Shown: positions 18,420 to 28,172, numbered from the stretch's first letter. The stretch: 64,000 bases of DNA from Ulvibacterium sp. (GCF_028285715.1 NZ_JANQOO010000028.1:19694-83693), one strand, 5' to 3'. Made by a program: numbers and translations. The notes: generated from the sequence alone by a model not told the origin.

Positions 18420-19517
18420 ATGAAAGAAAAACATATTTCACGACTAGACTTCAAAAAATTTATACTGGCACTCTTTGTTTTAGGTATTGTAGAACTTCAA
18501 GCGCAAAAACCAATCGTAACCGATGAGTTTGATAGTTTTTTGGTGACCAAAAAAACCGAAGTGGGTGAAGTCATTGGAAAAATTGAATTAATAGAGCCAA
18601 ACCCCAATCCGACTATCTGGTCTTTGGTCAAACCAGTGCCCGGTGGCGACCCCCGTAATTACTTAAAGGAAGGTCAATTGGATGCTACGAAGGTAGTGGA
18701 AATCGATTCCAAAACAGGAGAAATCAAACTTAAAAAGCAACCCTCTAAGAATCCTGCCCATTATTATGCAGAAGTCCGTGCCACAAATAAGGAAGGATTT
18801 ATGGAGCAAGTGCTTATTATTATTGCCAAACCAGAGATGCCCAAACTGGAAAACGCACTGGACATCTTTACCCAGCGCAAAGAAGTTGGCGGCTTGATGT
18901 TCTATGCTACGGAAGCTGTTGATAAAGAAAAAATAGACTATGCGGCAAATGTGGCCAATGCACTTTTGTCAAAAGATAGGAAAAAAGGGGGTAAAATAGC
19001 TCAACATATAAAAAGGTCCAATTCTGCGATGGTTCTTTTCAAGACCTATGAAGAGCGAAACACTTCCATTGGGTTTTTTATGTATTGGGAAGAATTGGGC
19101 CTAAATGCACAGGATTTGGAGGATGAGGAAATTATACCGGATTATCTGCGATTGGGGGGACCTAGAAATATTCGCCGTGATGCCTCGGTTGAGGAGATTA
19201 CCCATAAAATACATCGTGGTGGTATCATGAATGCATATCCAAAAATTCAGAGGCGTATAGAGGCTGCTACAAAAGTGGCCGTGGAACGCGGTTTTTACAA
19301 TCCTCAAGATGGTCTTCCTCTTGAGGATTACCCAGATGAATATCTTGCTTTCGGGTTGGATATCTATTATGGGGTAATGGGGCATCGTTCTTTTGAAGGC
19401 AAAGCACTTACGCCAGATAACCTAAAGGAAATAGATCCGGAGTTGTATGATATCCTTCAATTCTTATTTCCGTCCAAAGAAGAATTTTTTGTAGAAATGG
19501 GCTGGACTCAAGAATAA
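18420..19517 (+). CDS. Exported protein: cadherin-like domain plus E-x-x-H family domain (paralogue A)
   Basis: A 365-residue exported protein (signal to about residue 28, VELQAQ). Residues 30-138 look like a cadherin-type beta-sandwich (VVEIDSKTGEIKLKK, then AEVRATNKEGF). Residues 150-330 match three other proteins encoded at 41.9-44.9 kb. The shared signature is RRDASVEEITHKIHRGG here, preceded by a segment ending NSAMVLFK and followed by VERGFYNPQ and a DEYLAFGLDIYYG stretch. I do not recognise the family. The conserved E-E-I-x-H, with a downstream Glu in EYL, would suit a metal site. It directly precedes a VPS10/BNR gene by 3 nt and probably shares its transcript. Confidence 0.7.
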   Translation: MKEKHISRLDFKKFILALFVLGIVELQAQKPIVTDEFDSFLVTKKTEVGEVIGKIELIEPNPNPTIWSLVKPVPGGDPRNYLKEGQLDATKVVEIDSKTGEIKLKKQPSKNPAHYYAEVRATNKEGFMEQVLIIIAKPEMPKLENALDIFTQRKEVGGLMFYATEAVDKEKIDYAANVANALLSKDRKKGGKIAQHIKRSNSAMVLFKTYEERNTSIGFFMYWEELGLNAQDLEDEEIIPDYLRLGGPRNIRRDASVEEITHKIHRGGIMNAYPKIQRRIEAATKVAVERGFYNPQDGLPLEDYPDEYLAFGLDIYYGVMGHRSFEGKALTPDNLKEIDPELYDILQFLFPSKEEFFVEMGWTQE

Positions 19518-19520
19518 AAA

Positions 19521-22265
19521 ATGAAAAGGATTCTCCAAAATAGTGTATTCGTCCTTATGGCCCTGATATCCATGCAGTTGCCTATGTATGCCCAATCTAA
19601 TTTGGAGGCAGTCCTATCCAAAATACATTACCGCAATGTAGGTCCGAGCAAACAAGGCGGGCGTGTAATGGACATTGCAGCTCCCGATCAGAAAAAGCAA
19701 CCTTATACCTATTACGTGGCATTTTCTACCGGAGGGCTTCTCAAGACACGTGATAACTTCCTCACATTCGAACCTGTAACGGATGGCATTGACCTTATTT
19801 CAATTGGGGATGTGGCAGTATCATATTCGAACCCTGATGTTGTTTGGATCGGTACAGGAAACAACGCATATTATGGGAACGGCGTTTTTAAATCTACCGA
19901 TGGTGGTAAAACCTGGGAGAATATGGGGCTTAGGGATTCTCATTATACTACACGTATAAGAATCCACCCCCAAGACCCTGATATCGTATATGTCGCTATG
20001 ACCGGCTATGATTATTCCGATGATACGGGACGTGGGATATTTAAAACTACGAATGGGGGGAAAACATGGGAAAAATCCCTTGGTGCCATAAATGGTGACG
20101 ACCATATTGGTGTGGCTGACCTAGTGATGCACCCCGGTGACCCCAATATCTTGTATGCATCAATTTGGGACAGACAAGGAGGTGAGGAAAGCTTAATATA
20201 TAAAACCACGGATGGTGGCAAAAATTGGAAAAAAAAGTCCAAGGGCCTGCCAATAGGATTGATGGGAAAGATTGGTCTGGATATTTCGATGAGTAATCCC
20301 GAAACGCTTTATGCAGTCGCCATAGGAATTAGAAGAAACAAAGATAGTAATGGAGAGAATGCGGTCTTCCGTACGGACAACGGTGCAGAACTTTGGAGGC
20401 GTGTCAGTCCAAAGGAGGTTGAGATTAGGGGAGGTGCCCGTTTTGGTCAGCTACGGGTAGATCCCAACGATTTGGATCATGTGTATGTGATGAATACTGG
20501 TATCCAGATCTCGGATGATGGGGGAAGAACTTGGTATAAGGGGATACGCTTTGGTGGTGACAACCAAGCGATGTGGATTGATCCAGAAAACAGTGACCAC
20601 ATAGTCCTTGGGTATGATTACGGGGTTGCCGTATCTTATACGGGAGGGGAGACCTGGTACCATCCGGACAATATTCCCAATGGCCTGTTCTTTGACGTAA
20701 GCTATGATATGGATTTTCCCTACAACGTGTATGGAGGCACCCAGGATTTTGGTAGCTGGAAGGGTCCAAGTACCAAACGGGGTAGGTTCCCAATACGGAT
20801 GGAGGACTGGCAGCACTTAAAGGGTGCTGATGGTGCATATGTCCAAGTGGATCCATCGGACAGCCGATGGCTTTATGTGGAATCTCAGAATGGAGATATT
20901 TCCCGTAATGACCAAAAGACCAGCGTACGGAAGAATATCCAGTATCGTAAGGAAGGCTTACGCTTTAATTTCGTTTCGCCCATTCTAATATCCCCCCATA
21001 ACCCAAATATTATTTTTCATGCAGCCAATATGGTGCTTCGATCTTCGTACCGCGGAGAGGATTGGGAAGAAATAAGCCCGGACCTAACAAATTATCATGA
21101 AATAATAAAACCAAGAACCGAAGGAACCACTCAGGACGAGTACATGGACGGATATACCGTTAAACGGACAATTTCTACCTTAGACGAATCACCGATAGAA
21201 CAAGGTGTAATCTGGGTTGGGACCGATGACGGGAACGTTCAATTAACTCGTGACAATGGTGGAACCTGGACCAAACTGAATGATAATATACCGGGGTTCA
21301 CAGGGTATGTCGTTACACGTATTTTGGCATCGAACCATAAAAAAGGCACTGCCTATTTAACTGTGTCCGGCCTAAGGAACAGGTTTGACCTGAGACCTTA
21401 TGTTTATAAGACCGCAGATTATGGGCAAACCTGGCAACCTATCTCTAATAATCTTCCCGATGACGAACCGGTTGACGTAATCGTAGAAGATTACAAAAAC
21501 CCAGAATTACTTTTCGTTGGTACAACAAAGTCGGTCTATGTTTCTATTGACGGAGGGGATAATTGGAATCCACTGAGGAATAATATGCCCCGTGTCCCCA
21601 TCCATGATCTGGAAATCCATCCCCGAGAGAGCGATTTGATTGTGGGTACTTTCGGAAGGAGCATATGGATAGCCGATATATCCCCTTTACAGGAACTTGT
21701 CCCCGAAGTCATGAAAAAAGAGGAGCACCTGTTCGATATCGAGCCACAGGTATTATGGATGCTTTCGGAACAGACCCAGGTTGGGGCAGCTATGCAGAAT
21801 TTTAATGGGGAGAACGCACCCCATGGGATTGTGATTAACTATTATCTGAAGGACAAGGCGGAGGGAGATGTTATAGTCCAGATATTTCGCGGTGATTGGC
21901 TGATTAACGAATACTATGGAGGTACCGCCAAGGGGCTGAATACGGTGCAATGGTATCTTACTGAGCGCATTCCTAGGACAGAAGAAGAGAAGAAGGAGTT
22001 CGACAGATGGTTTGAGAGCGATGAAGAAGAGTTTTTTGATTATTACGATGGCCATGACCATTTTGGGGAGGCCGATATGGAAGTGAGCGTCTATGGACGT
22101 TCCCTGGAGATATGGATACATATCCTAAAGGAATGGAGGGAAAGAAGGTATAAGTATATAAGGGCCAGACCAGGTACATATACCGTGCAACTCTCAGTGA
22201 ACGGAAAGAAACTAAGAAAAAATGCAATGGTCCTAAAGGATCATTGGTACGATAGAAACTATTAA
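19521..22265 (+). CDS. VPS10/BNR-repeat propeller protein (paralogue 1)
   Basis: A 914-residue exported protein (signal to about 25, LPMYAQ). It is built from Asp-box/BNR repeats such as KSTDGGKTWENMGL (about 116), KTTNGGKTWEKS (about 174), KTTDGGKNWKKK (about 229) and LTRDNGGTWTKLND, forming two tandem beta-propellers as in sortilin-VPS10 and GH74-like proteins. A C-terminal beta region (about 750-914), with APHGIVINYYLKDKAEGDV, is shared with the paralogues at 32.2 and 36.6 kb. Proteins of this type are often labelled glycosyl hydrolases, but I see no confirmed GH catalytic pair. It is probably surface or periplasmic and may bind or cleave an extracellular polymer. It lies between paralogue A and the M24-like gene. 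Confidence 0.85.
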   Translation: MKRILQNSVFVLMALISMQLPMYAQSNLEAVLSKIHYRNVGPSKQGGRVMDIAAPDQKKQPYTYYVAFSTGGLLKTRDNFLTFEPVTDGIDLISIGDVAVSYSNPDVVWIGTGNNAYYGNGVFKSTDGGKTWENMGLRDSHYTTRIRIHPQDPDIVYVAMTGYDYSDDTGRGIFKTTNGGKTWEKSLGAINGDDHIGVADLVMHPGDPNILYASIWDRQGGEESLIYKTTDGGKNWKKKSKGLPIGLMGKIGLDISMSNPETLYAVAIGIRRNKDSNGENAVFRTDNGAELWRRVSPKEVEIRGGARFGQLRVDPNDLDHVYVMNTGIQISDDGGRTWYKGIRFGGDNQAMWIDPENSDHIVLGYDYGVAVSYTGGETWYHPDNIPNGLFFDVSYDMDFPYNVYGGTQDFGSWKGPSTKRGRFPIRMEDWQHLKGADGAYVQVDPSDSRWLYVESQNGDISRNDQKTSVRKNIQYRKEGLRFNFVSPILISPHNPNIIFHAANMVLRSSYRGEDWEEISPDLTNYHEIIKPRTEGTTQDEYMDGYTVKRTISTLDESPIEQGVIWVGTDDGNVQLTRDNGGTWTKLNDNIPGFTGYVVTRILASNHKKGTAYLTVSGLRNRFDLRPYVYKTADYGQTWQPISNNLPDDEPVDVIVEDYKNPELLFVGTTKSVYVSIDGGDNWNPLRNNMPRVPIHDLEIHPRESDLIVGTFGRSIWIADISPLQELVPEVMKKEEHLFDIEPQVLWMLSEQTQVGAAMQNFNGENAPHGIVINYYLKDKAEGDVIVQIFRGDWLINEYYGGTAKGLNTVQWYLTERIPRTEEEKKEFDRWFESDEEEFFDYYDGHDHFGEADMEVSVYGRSLEIWIHILKEWRERRYKYIRARPGTYTVQLSVNGKKLRKNAMVLKDHWYDRNY

Positions 22266-22275
22266 CAATAACGAC

Positions 22276-23757
22276 ATGAAAATTAAAGCAGTAATTGAAA
22301 AAGGAACCATGTTCTTACTGACATTGATACTAATCGCCAGTTCGGAACTAATGGCACAACAATCCAAACTACCTACTCAGCAAGAACTGGAGAAAATGGG
22401 AATAGAAGAATGGAAGAACCAGATTCGGAGAGAAAAGTTTGATATCATTCTTCCGAAAATCATGAAAAAACGTAAAGTTGATATGTGGATTCATGTGATG
22501 CGCGATGCAGTTGAAGACCCTTTCGGAGAAAAGGATCTGGGTTCTGCGTCCGGGGTGTTTGTCTTTACAGATCGTGGAAGTGATAGAATTGAGCGGGCGA
22601 TTATTGGTCGTAGATGGGGTGGTTCGCAACGAGGATGGAGAAGTCATTTGGACAGTTCGCTTGAAAACTCCAAGGCCTTTGATATTATTGGTGAACCTGT
22701 TTTTGTGGTAGAACCCATTGCACAGCCCTTAACTGAGTATGATTTCAGATTCAAAGGGTTAAAAGAGTTTGTGGAAGAGCGCGATCCAAAGGTCATTGCC
22801 CTAAACTTTATGGATAAAATTGCCTCTTGGCCAACATCACAGGAGATTTATGACGGTATATCGCATACGGATTACCGATTGTTAACCAAGGAATTGGGTG
22901 AAAAATATTCTGATAGGATTATATCTTCTGAATACCTAATGATGGATTACCAAATCTCCCCAGTGCCCAGTGAGGTGAAAATGTTGAAAAAGATGCGGCA
23001 GGATGAACTGGTGGAAGTAGAGAAGATTTTTAAGGACATCATACCTGGGAAGACCAAGGTAAAGAACTATGGTCAAATTGGGGATTCAGACAACGATGAA
23101 GCCTATGTGGTTCCTTTTAGGCGTATGAGCACGGGGCTATCGCAAAGAGCCCGTAGCGAAGGTTGGGAAAATGCTGTCGTGGAAGGCGGAGACATTATAG
23201 CGGCCACTACCCAGGCAATTTTTGGCTATGTACTTCGAGAGGGCGAAACGGAGGCCCCACAGGAAATCAAAAAATTATGGGAAGCGTATAAAAAAATCGA
23301 TCAAATATTTGCAGAGACCATAAGGGTGGGAAGAACACCTAGGGAGATTGTAAAGGATTATACGGAACGCTTCAAAAAAATAAATGTTGAAGTTGAAGAT
23401 GATCAGATGCATATGATCCAGCCCAAAAACAATTATCCGGAATATGCAAAAAAGTATGGTCCGGAAAAAATCATAATCTCGGTGGATTGCCATGGAAAGG
23501 GAATGGGAGCTACCGCTGAGAAACATGATATTTATTTAGGTCCTAGGATTGGATCTTACGGCCCGGATTGGGTATTGGATGTTCCCCTTCAAGAAAACCA
23601 TCATTTTGTTTTGGAGTACTTCTTCTATATGCCCTCGCCTGGGCCAAAAGATAAGGACCAATACCTATTTTTTTGGGATCATGAACAAGCTTTTGTCACT
23701 AAGGACGGGGTTGAGTATCTGGCACCACAGCAAGATGAGTTGATTCTGATCAAATAG
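22276..23757 (+). CDS. Exported M24-family-like protein with a degenerate metal site
   Basis: A 493-residue exported protein (signal ends near 28, SELMAQ). Its layout resembles Xaa-Pro peptidases: a creatinase-like N-terminal domain (about 45-230), then a pita-bread domain. In that domain PSEVKMLKKMRQDELV, GYVLREGETEAP, KHDIYLGPRIG, FVLEYFFYMP and the C-terminal DGVEYLAPQQDELILI are recognisable. The two Asp ligands normally in the D-x-G...D segment before YVLRxGE are not present (GGDIIAATTQAIFGYVLREG), and the last Glu pair is EQ. It therefore looks like a non-catalytic or altered M24 protein. It sits 10 nt after the VPS10/BNR gene and 52 nt before the second DUF885 gene, an all-exported neighbourhood consistent with peptide handling. 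Confidence 0.72.
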   Translation: MKIKAVIEKGTMFLLTLILIASSELMAQQSKLPTQQELEKMGIEEWKNQIRREKFDIILPKIMKKRKVDMWIHVMRDAVEDPFGEKDLGSASGVFVFTDRGSDRIERAIIGRRWGGSQRGWRSHLDSSLENSKAFDIIGEPVFVVEPIAQPLTEYDFRFKGLKEFVEERDPKVIALNFMDKIASWPTSQEIYDGISHTDYRLLTKELGEKYSDRIISSEYLMMDYQISPVPSEVKMLKKMRQDELVEVEKIFKDIIPGKTKVKNYGQIGDSDNDEAYVVPFRRMSTGLSQRARSEGWENAVVEGGDIIAATTQAIFGYVLREGETEAPQEIKKLWEAYKKIDQIFAETIRVGRTPREIVKDYTERFKKINVEVEDDQMHMIQPKNNYPEYAKKYGPEKIIISVDCHGKGMGATAEKHDIYLGPRIGSYGPDWVLDVPLQENHHFVLEYFFYMPSPGPKDKDQYLFFWDHEQAFVTKDGVEYLAPQQDELILIK

Positions 23758-23809
23758 CTTATTGCTACGCTGTAGCTCAATTTATTTTTATCGTAAACAA
23801 ACACAATCC

Positions 23810-25447
23810 ATGAAAAAAACAGTGTTTATTTTTGGGATTTTTCTACTCCCACTTGTTTTTGCTTGCAACCCAAAGCTTGAAAAAGAAGAGGAAACCTTAA
23901 AGAGTGTTACTGCTTATAACGATTTGGTGACCTTGTTGATGGAGTTTCGACAATTTAGAAATGTCCCGATTAACGGTGGTGTTCCAGACTATTCTTTAGG
24001 AGCGATGAAAAAGCAGCGGGAAGGGCTGGAGGAATTCCAAAAACGGTTGGATGCTTTCGATACAAGAGCATGGTCAGTTTCGCAAAGGGTAGATTATCAA
24101 TTGGTACGGGCCGAAATGAACGGCTTGGAATTTCAGCATCGAGTCGTTCGACCCTGGGCCAGGGATCCCAGTTTTTACTTAATTACCCAGGGAGGAAGCG
24201 GACCTATCCGGGAAGGTGGATTTGGATGGGAACTGGATTTTCCAGTGGAACTGGACCAACTTGATGATTTCTCCGCAAAACTAAAAGGTGTCCCCCAGAT
24301 TTTGGAACAGGCAAAACAGAACTTGACCGATGGGGCCGGGGATTTTGTAACGTTGGCATTGCAGCACTTATATGAGGAAGTGGATTTTTTTGAAGAAATG
24401 TCCCAAGAACTTTCCAAACATCATCCGGCCTTGGTTGAAGATGCAAATAAAGCAGGGGAAGCGGTTATTGCTTATGGAACGTGGTTAGAGGAGAACAAAC
24501 AAAATATGTCAGCGCCAGCCGGCGTGGGCAAGGAAAACTACAGCTGGCTGATGAAAAATGTGTACTTATTTCCCTATAGTTGGAACGAAATACGGACCAT
24601 CGTAGAATTAGAGGATAACCGGGTCATTGCATTTCAAAAACTAACGGAGAACAAGAATAGAGACGTACCCAGGATAAAGCCTGTTCAGTCAAAGGAAGAA
24701 TACATGAGCAGCGTACGTGCATCCATCGACTATGTCATCCAATTTTTAAAAGACGAAGAGATTTTTACTGTTGAGGACTATATGACCGATGAAGGTTATT
24801 ATGGTTCATGGCATGGTTTTGATAATCCCTGGCCTGAAAAACACGATTACTTTTTCAATTTCTCCCATAGAGAATCACTTATGGAGGAGACTCATGAAAT
24901 GGTCGGTCATCATTTTGACTTTTTACGTGCGGAACGCGATCCTAATCCAATTAGAAGAGGTGAGGCGCCTTACAAAATTGGTACCGATAGAGTGGAAGGG
25001 TATGCATTTGCCTTGGAGGAACTCTTGGTGTATGCCGGTTATTTGGATGAACGTTCGCCCAGGGCAAAGGAAATTGCCTATGAACAGGCTGCTTTTAGAA
25101 CCGTTAGGGCTTTGTCCGATGTATATATGCACAGTCAGGATTGGACTTTGGAAGATGCAGTGAACTATTGTGTGGCCAACGCCCCCCATGGCGAATTATT
25201 GAAGGACAGCCATCACTTATGGTACGAATTGGCTACAACTTTGCGCGGAACAGGTCACCATATGATTATGGTGGTTGGAAAAGTACAATTTATGAAATTA
25301 ATTAGGGATCGAGCCAACCAACTGGGAGATGATTTTAACCTTAAAATCTTTATGGATGAGTTTCTGGAATCCGGATTGATACCTTTTGCATTAACGAGAT
25401 GGGAAATGACCGGATATGATGATGAAATGAAAAAACTTTTGGAATAA
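23810..25447 (+). CDS. DUF885 family lipoprotein, HExxGH metallopeptidase-like (second copy)
   Basis: The frame is open from 23762, but the signal peptide begins at the ATG at 23810 (MKKTVFIFGIF), with lipobox LVFAC near residue 19. This gives 545 residues. It is paralogous to the gene at 13.5 kb across its length, including the start of the mature region (an FxxFR segment) and the motif HEMVGH at 362-367, with a later GTDRVEGYAFALEELLV stretch supplying acidic residues. It probably acts at the cell surface or in the periplasm as a zinc hydrolase. Having two DUF885 genes in one cluster suggests related but distinct substrates. Substrate unknown. Confidence 0.82.
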   Translation: MKKTVFIFGIFLLPLVFACNPKLEKEEETLKSVTAYNDLVTLLMEFRQFRNVPINGGVPDYSLGAMKKQREGLEEFQKRLDAFDTRAWSVSQRVDYQLVRAEMNGLEFQHRVVRPWARDPSFYLITQGGSGPIREGGFGWELDFPVELDQLDDFSAKLKGVPQILEQAKQNLTDGAGDFVTLALQHLYEEVDFFEEMSQELSKHHPALVEDANKAGEAVIAYGTWLEENKQNMSAPAGVGKENYSWLMKNVYLFPYSWNEIRTIVELEDNRVIAFQKLTENKNRDVPRIKPVQSKEEYMSSVRASIDYVIQFLKDEEIFTVEDYMTDEGYYGSWHGFDNPWPEKHDYFFNFSHRESLMEETHEMVGHHFDFLRAERDPNPIRRGEAPYKIGTDRVEGYAFALEELLVYAGYLDERSPRAKEIAYEQAAFRTVRALSDVYMHSQDWTLEDAVNYCVANAPHGELLKDSHHLWYELATTLRGTGHHMIMVVGKVQFMKLIRDRANQLGDDFNLKIFMDEFLESGLIPFALTRWEMTGYDDEMKKLLE

Positions 25448-25601
25448 TTTTTATGCCTAATCCCATGAAAATAACTTCGACCTTATTTCCTTTCTATCGA
25501 CTATTTTTTTTGCGTTTTGATCCTTCTGAGAAATCCTTACAGGATGCTGAAGGATCTTGTTTTTGACATAAGGAGGGCGACCAAGTATAAAGTAACGATG
25601 T

Positions 25602-25838
25602 ATGGGTTCAAAGATGAGGTTGATTTGGGATTTTAGGGGATTGAAAGCATTACCGAGGGCCGAGAATTATAAAGGTACCCTAAATGAATTTCTTGTTCGC
25701 GAGAAATACAGTTATAAGCATATAGAAGTGAAGCAATATTCCATGTTTTATACGGTGGTGCAATTGGTGGTGGATATAGAGGATGTGGAGCATTTCAGGA
25801 AAATCTTGAAACCGGAAAGAGGAGAAGGAATAGAATAG
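25602..25838 (+). CDS. Small conserved protein, unknown function
   Basis: A 78-residue protein. The likely start is the Met at 25602 or the second Met at 25614 (MRLIWDFRGLKALP). Segments IWDFRG, AENYKGTLNEFL and FRKILKPERGEG resemble a small cytosolic family seen in Bacteroidota that I know only as hypothetical. It has no signal peptide or membrane segment and looks like a compact ferredoxin-like alpha/beta fold. It stands alone between the DUF885 gene and a hairpin that probably ends its transcript. No function can be assigned. Confidence 0.55.
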   Translation: MGSKMRLIWDFRGLKALPRAENYKGTLNEFLVREKYSYKHIEVKQYSMFYTVVQLVVDIEDVEHFRKILKPERGEGIE

Positions 25839-25952
25839 TTTTTTTGAAGTAAATTTCATATATTTATTTAGGATGAAATGATGTGGCAAAAGCCACCCAT
25901 ATATTTTCCAACTTAAGGAAGAAAATAGGGAAAATAGATGGATTTCTTACGG

Positions 25953-26005
25953 AAAACCTCCGTATACCTTAATCAATATATGATTGGGTGTATGGAGGTT
26001 TTTTG
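25953..26005 (+). terminator. Rho-independent terminator-like hairpin
   Basis: AAAACCTCCGTATACC (25953-25968) pairs with GGTGTATGGAGGTTTT (ending about 26002) across a roughly 19-nt AT-rich loop, with a few wobble pairs, and the 3' arm runs into a T-tract. It separates the small gene at 25.6 kb from the next operon. Confidence 0.55.
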
Positions 26006-26037
26006 TTTTCGCAACTCACGCTAAAAACGATAACAAT

Positions 26038-27102
26038 ATGAAGAATTTAAGTAGACTATGTGTCTTTTTAGTGATTCAGTGTTTATGGAGTCAAGATCAA
26101 GTCCTAACCGTACTGGATGCCAATAAGGATGGTGTGCTTGACCCTTATGAAGCCTTGGATGTACTGTTAACAATCCAAAAGAAGAGCAACGGGGAACTAA
26201 CGTTTTCTTCCCTTGTTGAATTGGCGCAGCGAAAAAAACAAGCGGACGAACAGGAAGTGCTTGAAATGTTCGAGGGTTTTGAGCAAGATAATAATGGAAA
26301 TGTTATCCTTTCCAAGTTAACCGGGGAAATGACCTCTTTTGCCAAAATGATGGATGATAACGAAGATGGTTTACTTTCTATGGCCGAAGCCTTCGCCTTT
26401 GATATGGAAGATGCGCTGTTGGCTGATGAGGAAGAAATCCAAGAACGTACGGAAGGCATTCTCAAAGAATACAAAGCCGTGAACGATGCTTTTAAGTTGG
26501 AGAGGGTTCCCAAAAGAAAAAGGGGTCGGTTTATGGAATATGATAAAAACAAAGATGCGGTAATAACAAAGGAAGAATTATTGAACTTTTTTATGGCGGA
26601 TAATATTCCCGTCAAATTTAAAGTAAATGGAAAAACAGCCTATATGACCGGGGTTATAACCACAGCTTTGCCTGCAACGGTATTACGTCTTTTAAATGAA
26701 CACCCTGAAGTAGACACCATCGAAATGTTGACCGTACCAGGATCCATAGATGATGAAGCAAATATCCGCGCTGCCTTCTACGTGAACAAAGCTGGGTTGA
26801 CCACCAAATTAAATGCCAAGAGCACTGTGGCATCCGGAGGAACGGATTTTTTTATGGCCGGAAAAAAGCGAATTGTGGAGGAAGGCGCTTATTTGGGCGT
26901 GCATTCCTGGGGTGGAGGCCCAGTTCCCGCAACCGAAGTGCCAAAAGATGACCCGGTCCATGTAAAATATCTAGAGTTTTATGAAGCCGTAGGGGTTCCA
27001 ACTTCATTTTACTGGTATACCCTTGAAGTGGCTCCGGCAGAAGGGATGCATAAAATGACTGCCGAAGAAATTGAAAAATACAAGGTACGTAAATCTGAAT
27101 AA
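26038..27102 (+). CDS. Exported EF-hand protein fused to a ClpP/crotonase-like domain
   Basis: I choose the ATG at 26038 (MKNLSRLCVFLVIQ) as the signal-peptide start, giving 354 residues; the upstream frame from 25984 overlaps a terminator hairpin. The N-terminal half has four EF-hand-like loops: DANKDGVLDPYE (27-38), a weaker DNNGNVILSK (about 84), DDNEDGLLSMAE (106-117) and DKNKDAVITKEE (169-180). The C-terminal half (about 193-354) resembles the COG3904-type periplasmic ClpP-like fold: beta strands, then STVASGGTDFFMAGKKRIV, where the Ser is the possible nucleophile, then GAYLGVHSWGG with the matching His. This suggests a calcium-responsive exported protease or a pseudo-enzyme. The SUMF1-like gene follows 2 nt downstream. 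Confidence 0.7.
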   Translation: MKNLSRLCVFLVIQCLWSQDQVLTVLDANKDGVLDPYEALDVLLTIQKKSNGELTFSSLVELAQRKKQADEQEVLEMFEGFEQDNNGNVILSKLTGEMTSFAKMMDDNEDGLLSMAEAFAFDMEDALLADEEEIQERTEGILKEYKAVNDAFKLERVPKRKRGRFMEYDKNKDAVITKEELLNFFMADNIPVKFKVNGKTAYMTGVITTALPATVLRLLNEHPEVDTIEMLTVPGSIDDEANIRAAFYVNKAGLTTKLNAKSTVASGGTDFFMAGKKRIVEEGAYLGVHSWGGGPVPATEVPKDDPVHVKYLEFYEAVGVPTSFYWYTLEVAPAEGMHKMTAEEIEKYKVRKSE

Positions 27103-27104
27103 AC

Positions 27105-28172
27105 ATGAAAAGTAGAGTGCTCTTGTTAATGTTTACTATTGCTTTTTTCTGTCAATGCCAAAATGGCCTTGAAGAAGCATGGGCCATCAATGGGAACATT
27201 GTAAATGAAAGGAGTGAACAGGAAGAACTGGATTTAATAAAAGAAGGCGCAAGCACTTTCGAAAAGAACAGTTCTGGTTTTTGGGAGGCCACATTTGACC
27301 ATGGTATAACCATGATTTATGTGCCTGAAGGTACCTTCACCATCGGGAACAATAAATTGGGGGGCGGCGCTGCCCCGGAACATGAAATGACTTTAAGCGC
27401 TTATTGGATATCCAAAACGCCAATAACATTGGGTCAGTTTAGGGCTTTTGTAAAAGAAACAGGCTATGTGACCCAGGTGGAAAAACCAGGGGATATGGGA
27501 TCTTTCGTCTATGACTTTTCCATTCAAGGATTTAAACCCACGCCCGGTTTTTATTGGGACAATGCTTTTCATCAAGTGATGGAAAAATACCCGGAGATCA
27601 CCATCAATGACCAGCATCCGGTGAACAGCCTAAGTTGGAACGATTGCATTGCCTTTACGGATTGGTTGGCCAAAAAAACAGGACTATCCTTTATACTTCC
27701 CACGGAGGCAGAATGGGAATATGCCGCACGGGGAACGGACGGTCGCATTTATCCATGGGGGAACGACGACCCTGATGGCACTCGGGCCAATTATGCAGAT
27801 GAAACTTTTGACAAATACTTCCCCAATACCGGACAATCCATTGTGCATAATGGCGTGGATGATGGCTTTGCCATTACCTCCCCGGTTGGCAGTTTCCCTA
27901 ATGGAAAATCACCCTTTGGAGCATTGGATATGGCAGGGAACCTTACCGAATGGGTGTTTGATTCGCACTATATATATACCGATTCGCTAAAGGTCAATCC
28001 CATCAATCCCGTTATGACCGATTTTAAAATTATGAAGGCCGGATTTTGGGCTGGATCAGCAGGAAGATATAATCTAGATCTGACGAACTTGAGTTTGGAC
28101 ATAATATTCGTTCAGATGCCAGACAAGGGGATGATCCCAACACCGAGGATGATCATTTGGGGTTTAGAATAA
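27105..28172 (+). CDS. SUMF1/FGE-fold lipoprotein, paralogue 1 (3' frameshift)
   Basis: A 355-residue lipoprotein (lipobox near residue 17, FFCQC). The SUMF1 domain (about 65-320) has VPEGTFTIGN, NSLSWNDCIAFTDWLAKKTG, PTEAEWEYAARGTDGRIYPWGNDDPDGTRANYAD in pieces, and DMAGNLTEWVFDS. From about 28080 the frame leaves the family sequence. In the +1 frame the paralogue ending resumes (DELEFGHNIRSDARQ, then DDHLGFRITIS) and runs to a stop at 28198, two nt before the next gene. Adding back one C in GATC-TGACGAA restores the Asp-Pro-Asp-Glu found in the paralogues. The cysteines of formylglycine-generating enzymes are absent in either frame, so sulfatase activation is unlikely. Confidence 0.85.
   Translation: MKSRVLLLMFTIAFFCQCQNGLEEAWAINGNIVNERSEQEELDLIKEGASTFEKNSSGFWEATFDHGITMIYVPEGTFTIGNNKLGGGAAPEHEMTLSAYWISKTPITLGQFRAFVKETGYVTQVEKPGDMGSFVYDFSIQGFKPTPGFYWDNAFHQVMEKYPEITINDQHPVNSLSWNDCIAFTDWLAKKTGLSFILPTEAEWEYAARGTDGRIYPWGNDDPDGTRANYADETFDKYFPNTGQSIVHNGVDDGFAITSPVGSFPNGKSPFGALDMAGNLTEWVFDSHYIYTDSLKVNPINPVMTDFKIMKAGFWAGSAGRYNLDLTNLSLDIIFVQMPDKGMIPTPRMIIWGLE

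Noticed and set aside
19521..22265. Eukaryotic sortilin acquired by transfer
   Set aside because: VPS10/BNR proteins are common in Bacteroidota, with the same C-terminal region, so no transfer from eukaryotes is needed to explain it.
24204..24446. Minus-strand proline-rich small frames within the DUF885 gene
   Set aside because: They are shadows of the well-supported plus-strand gene.
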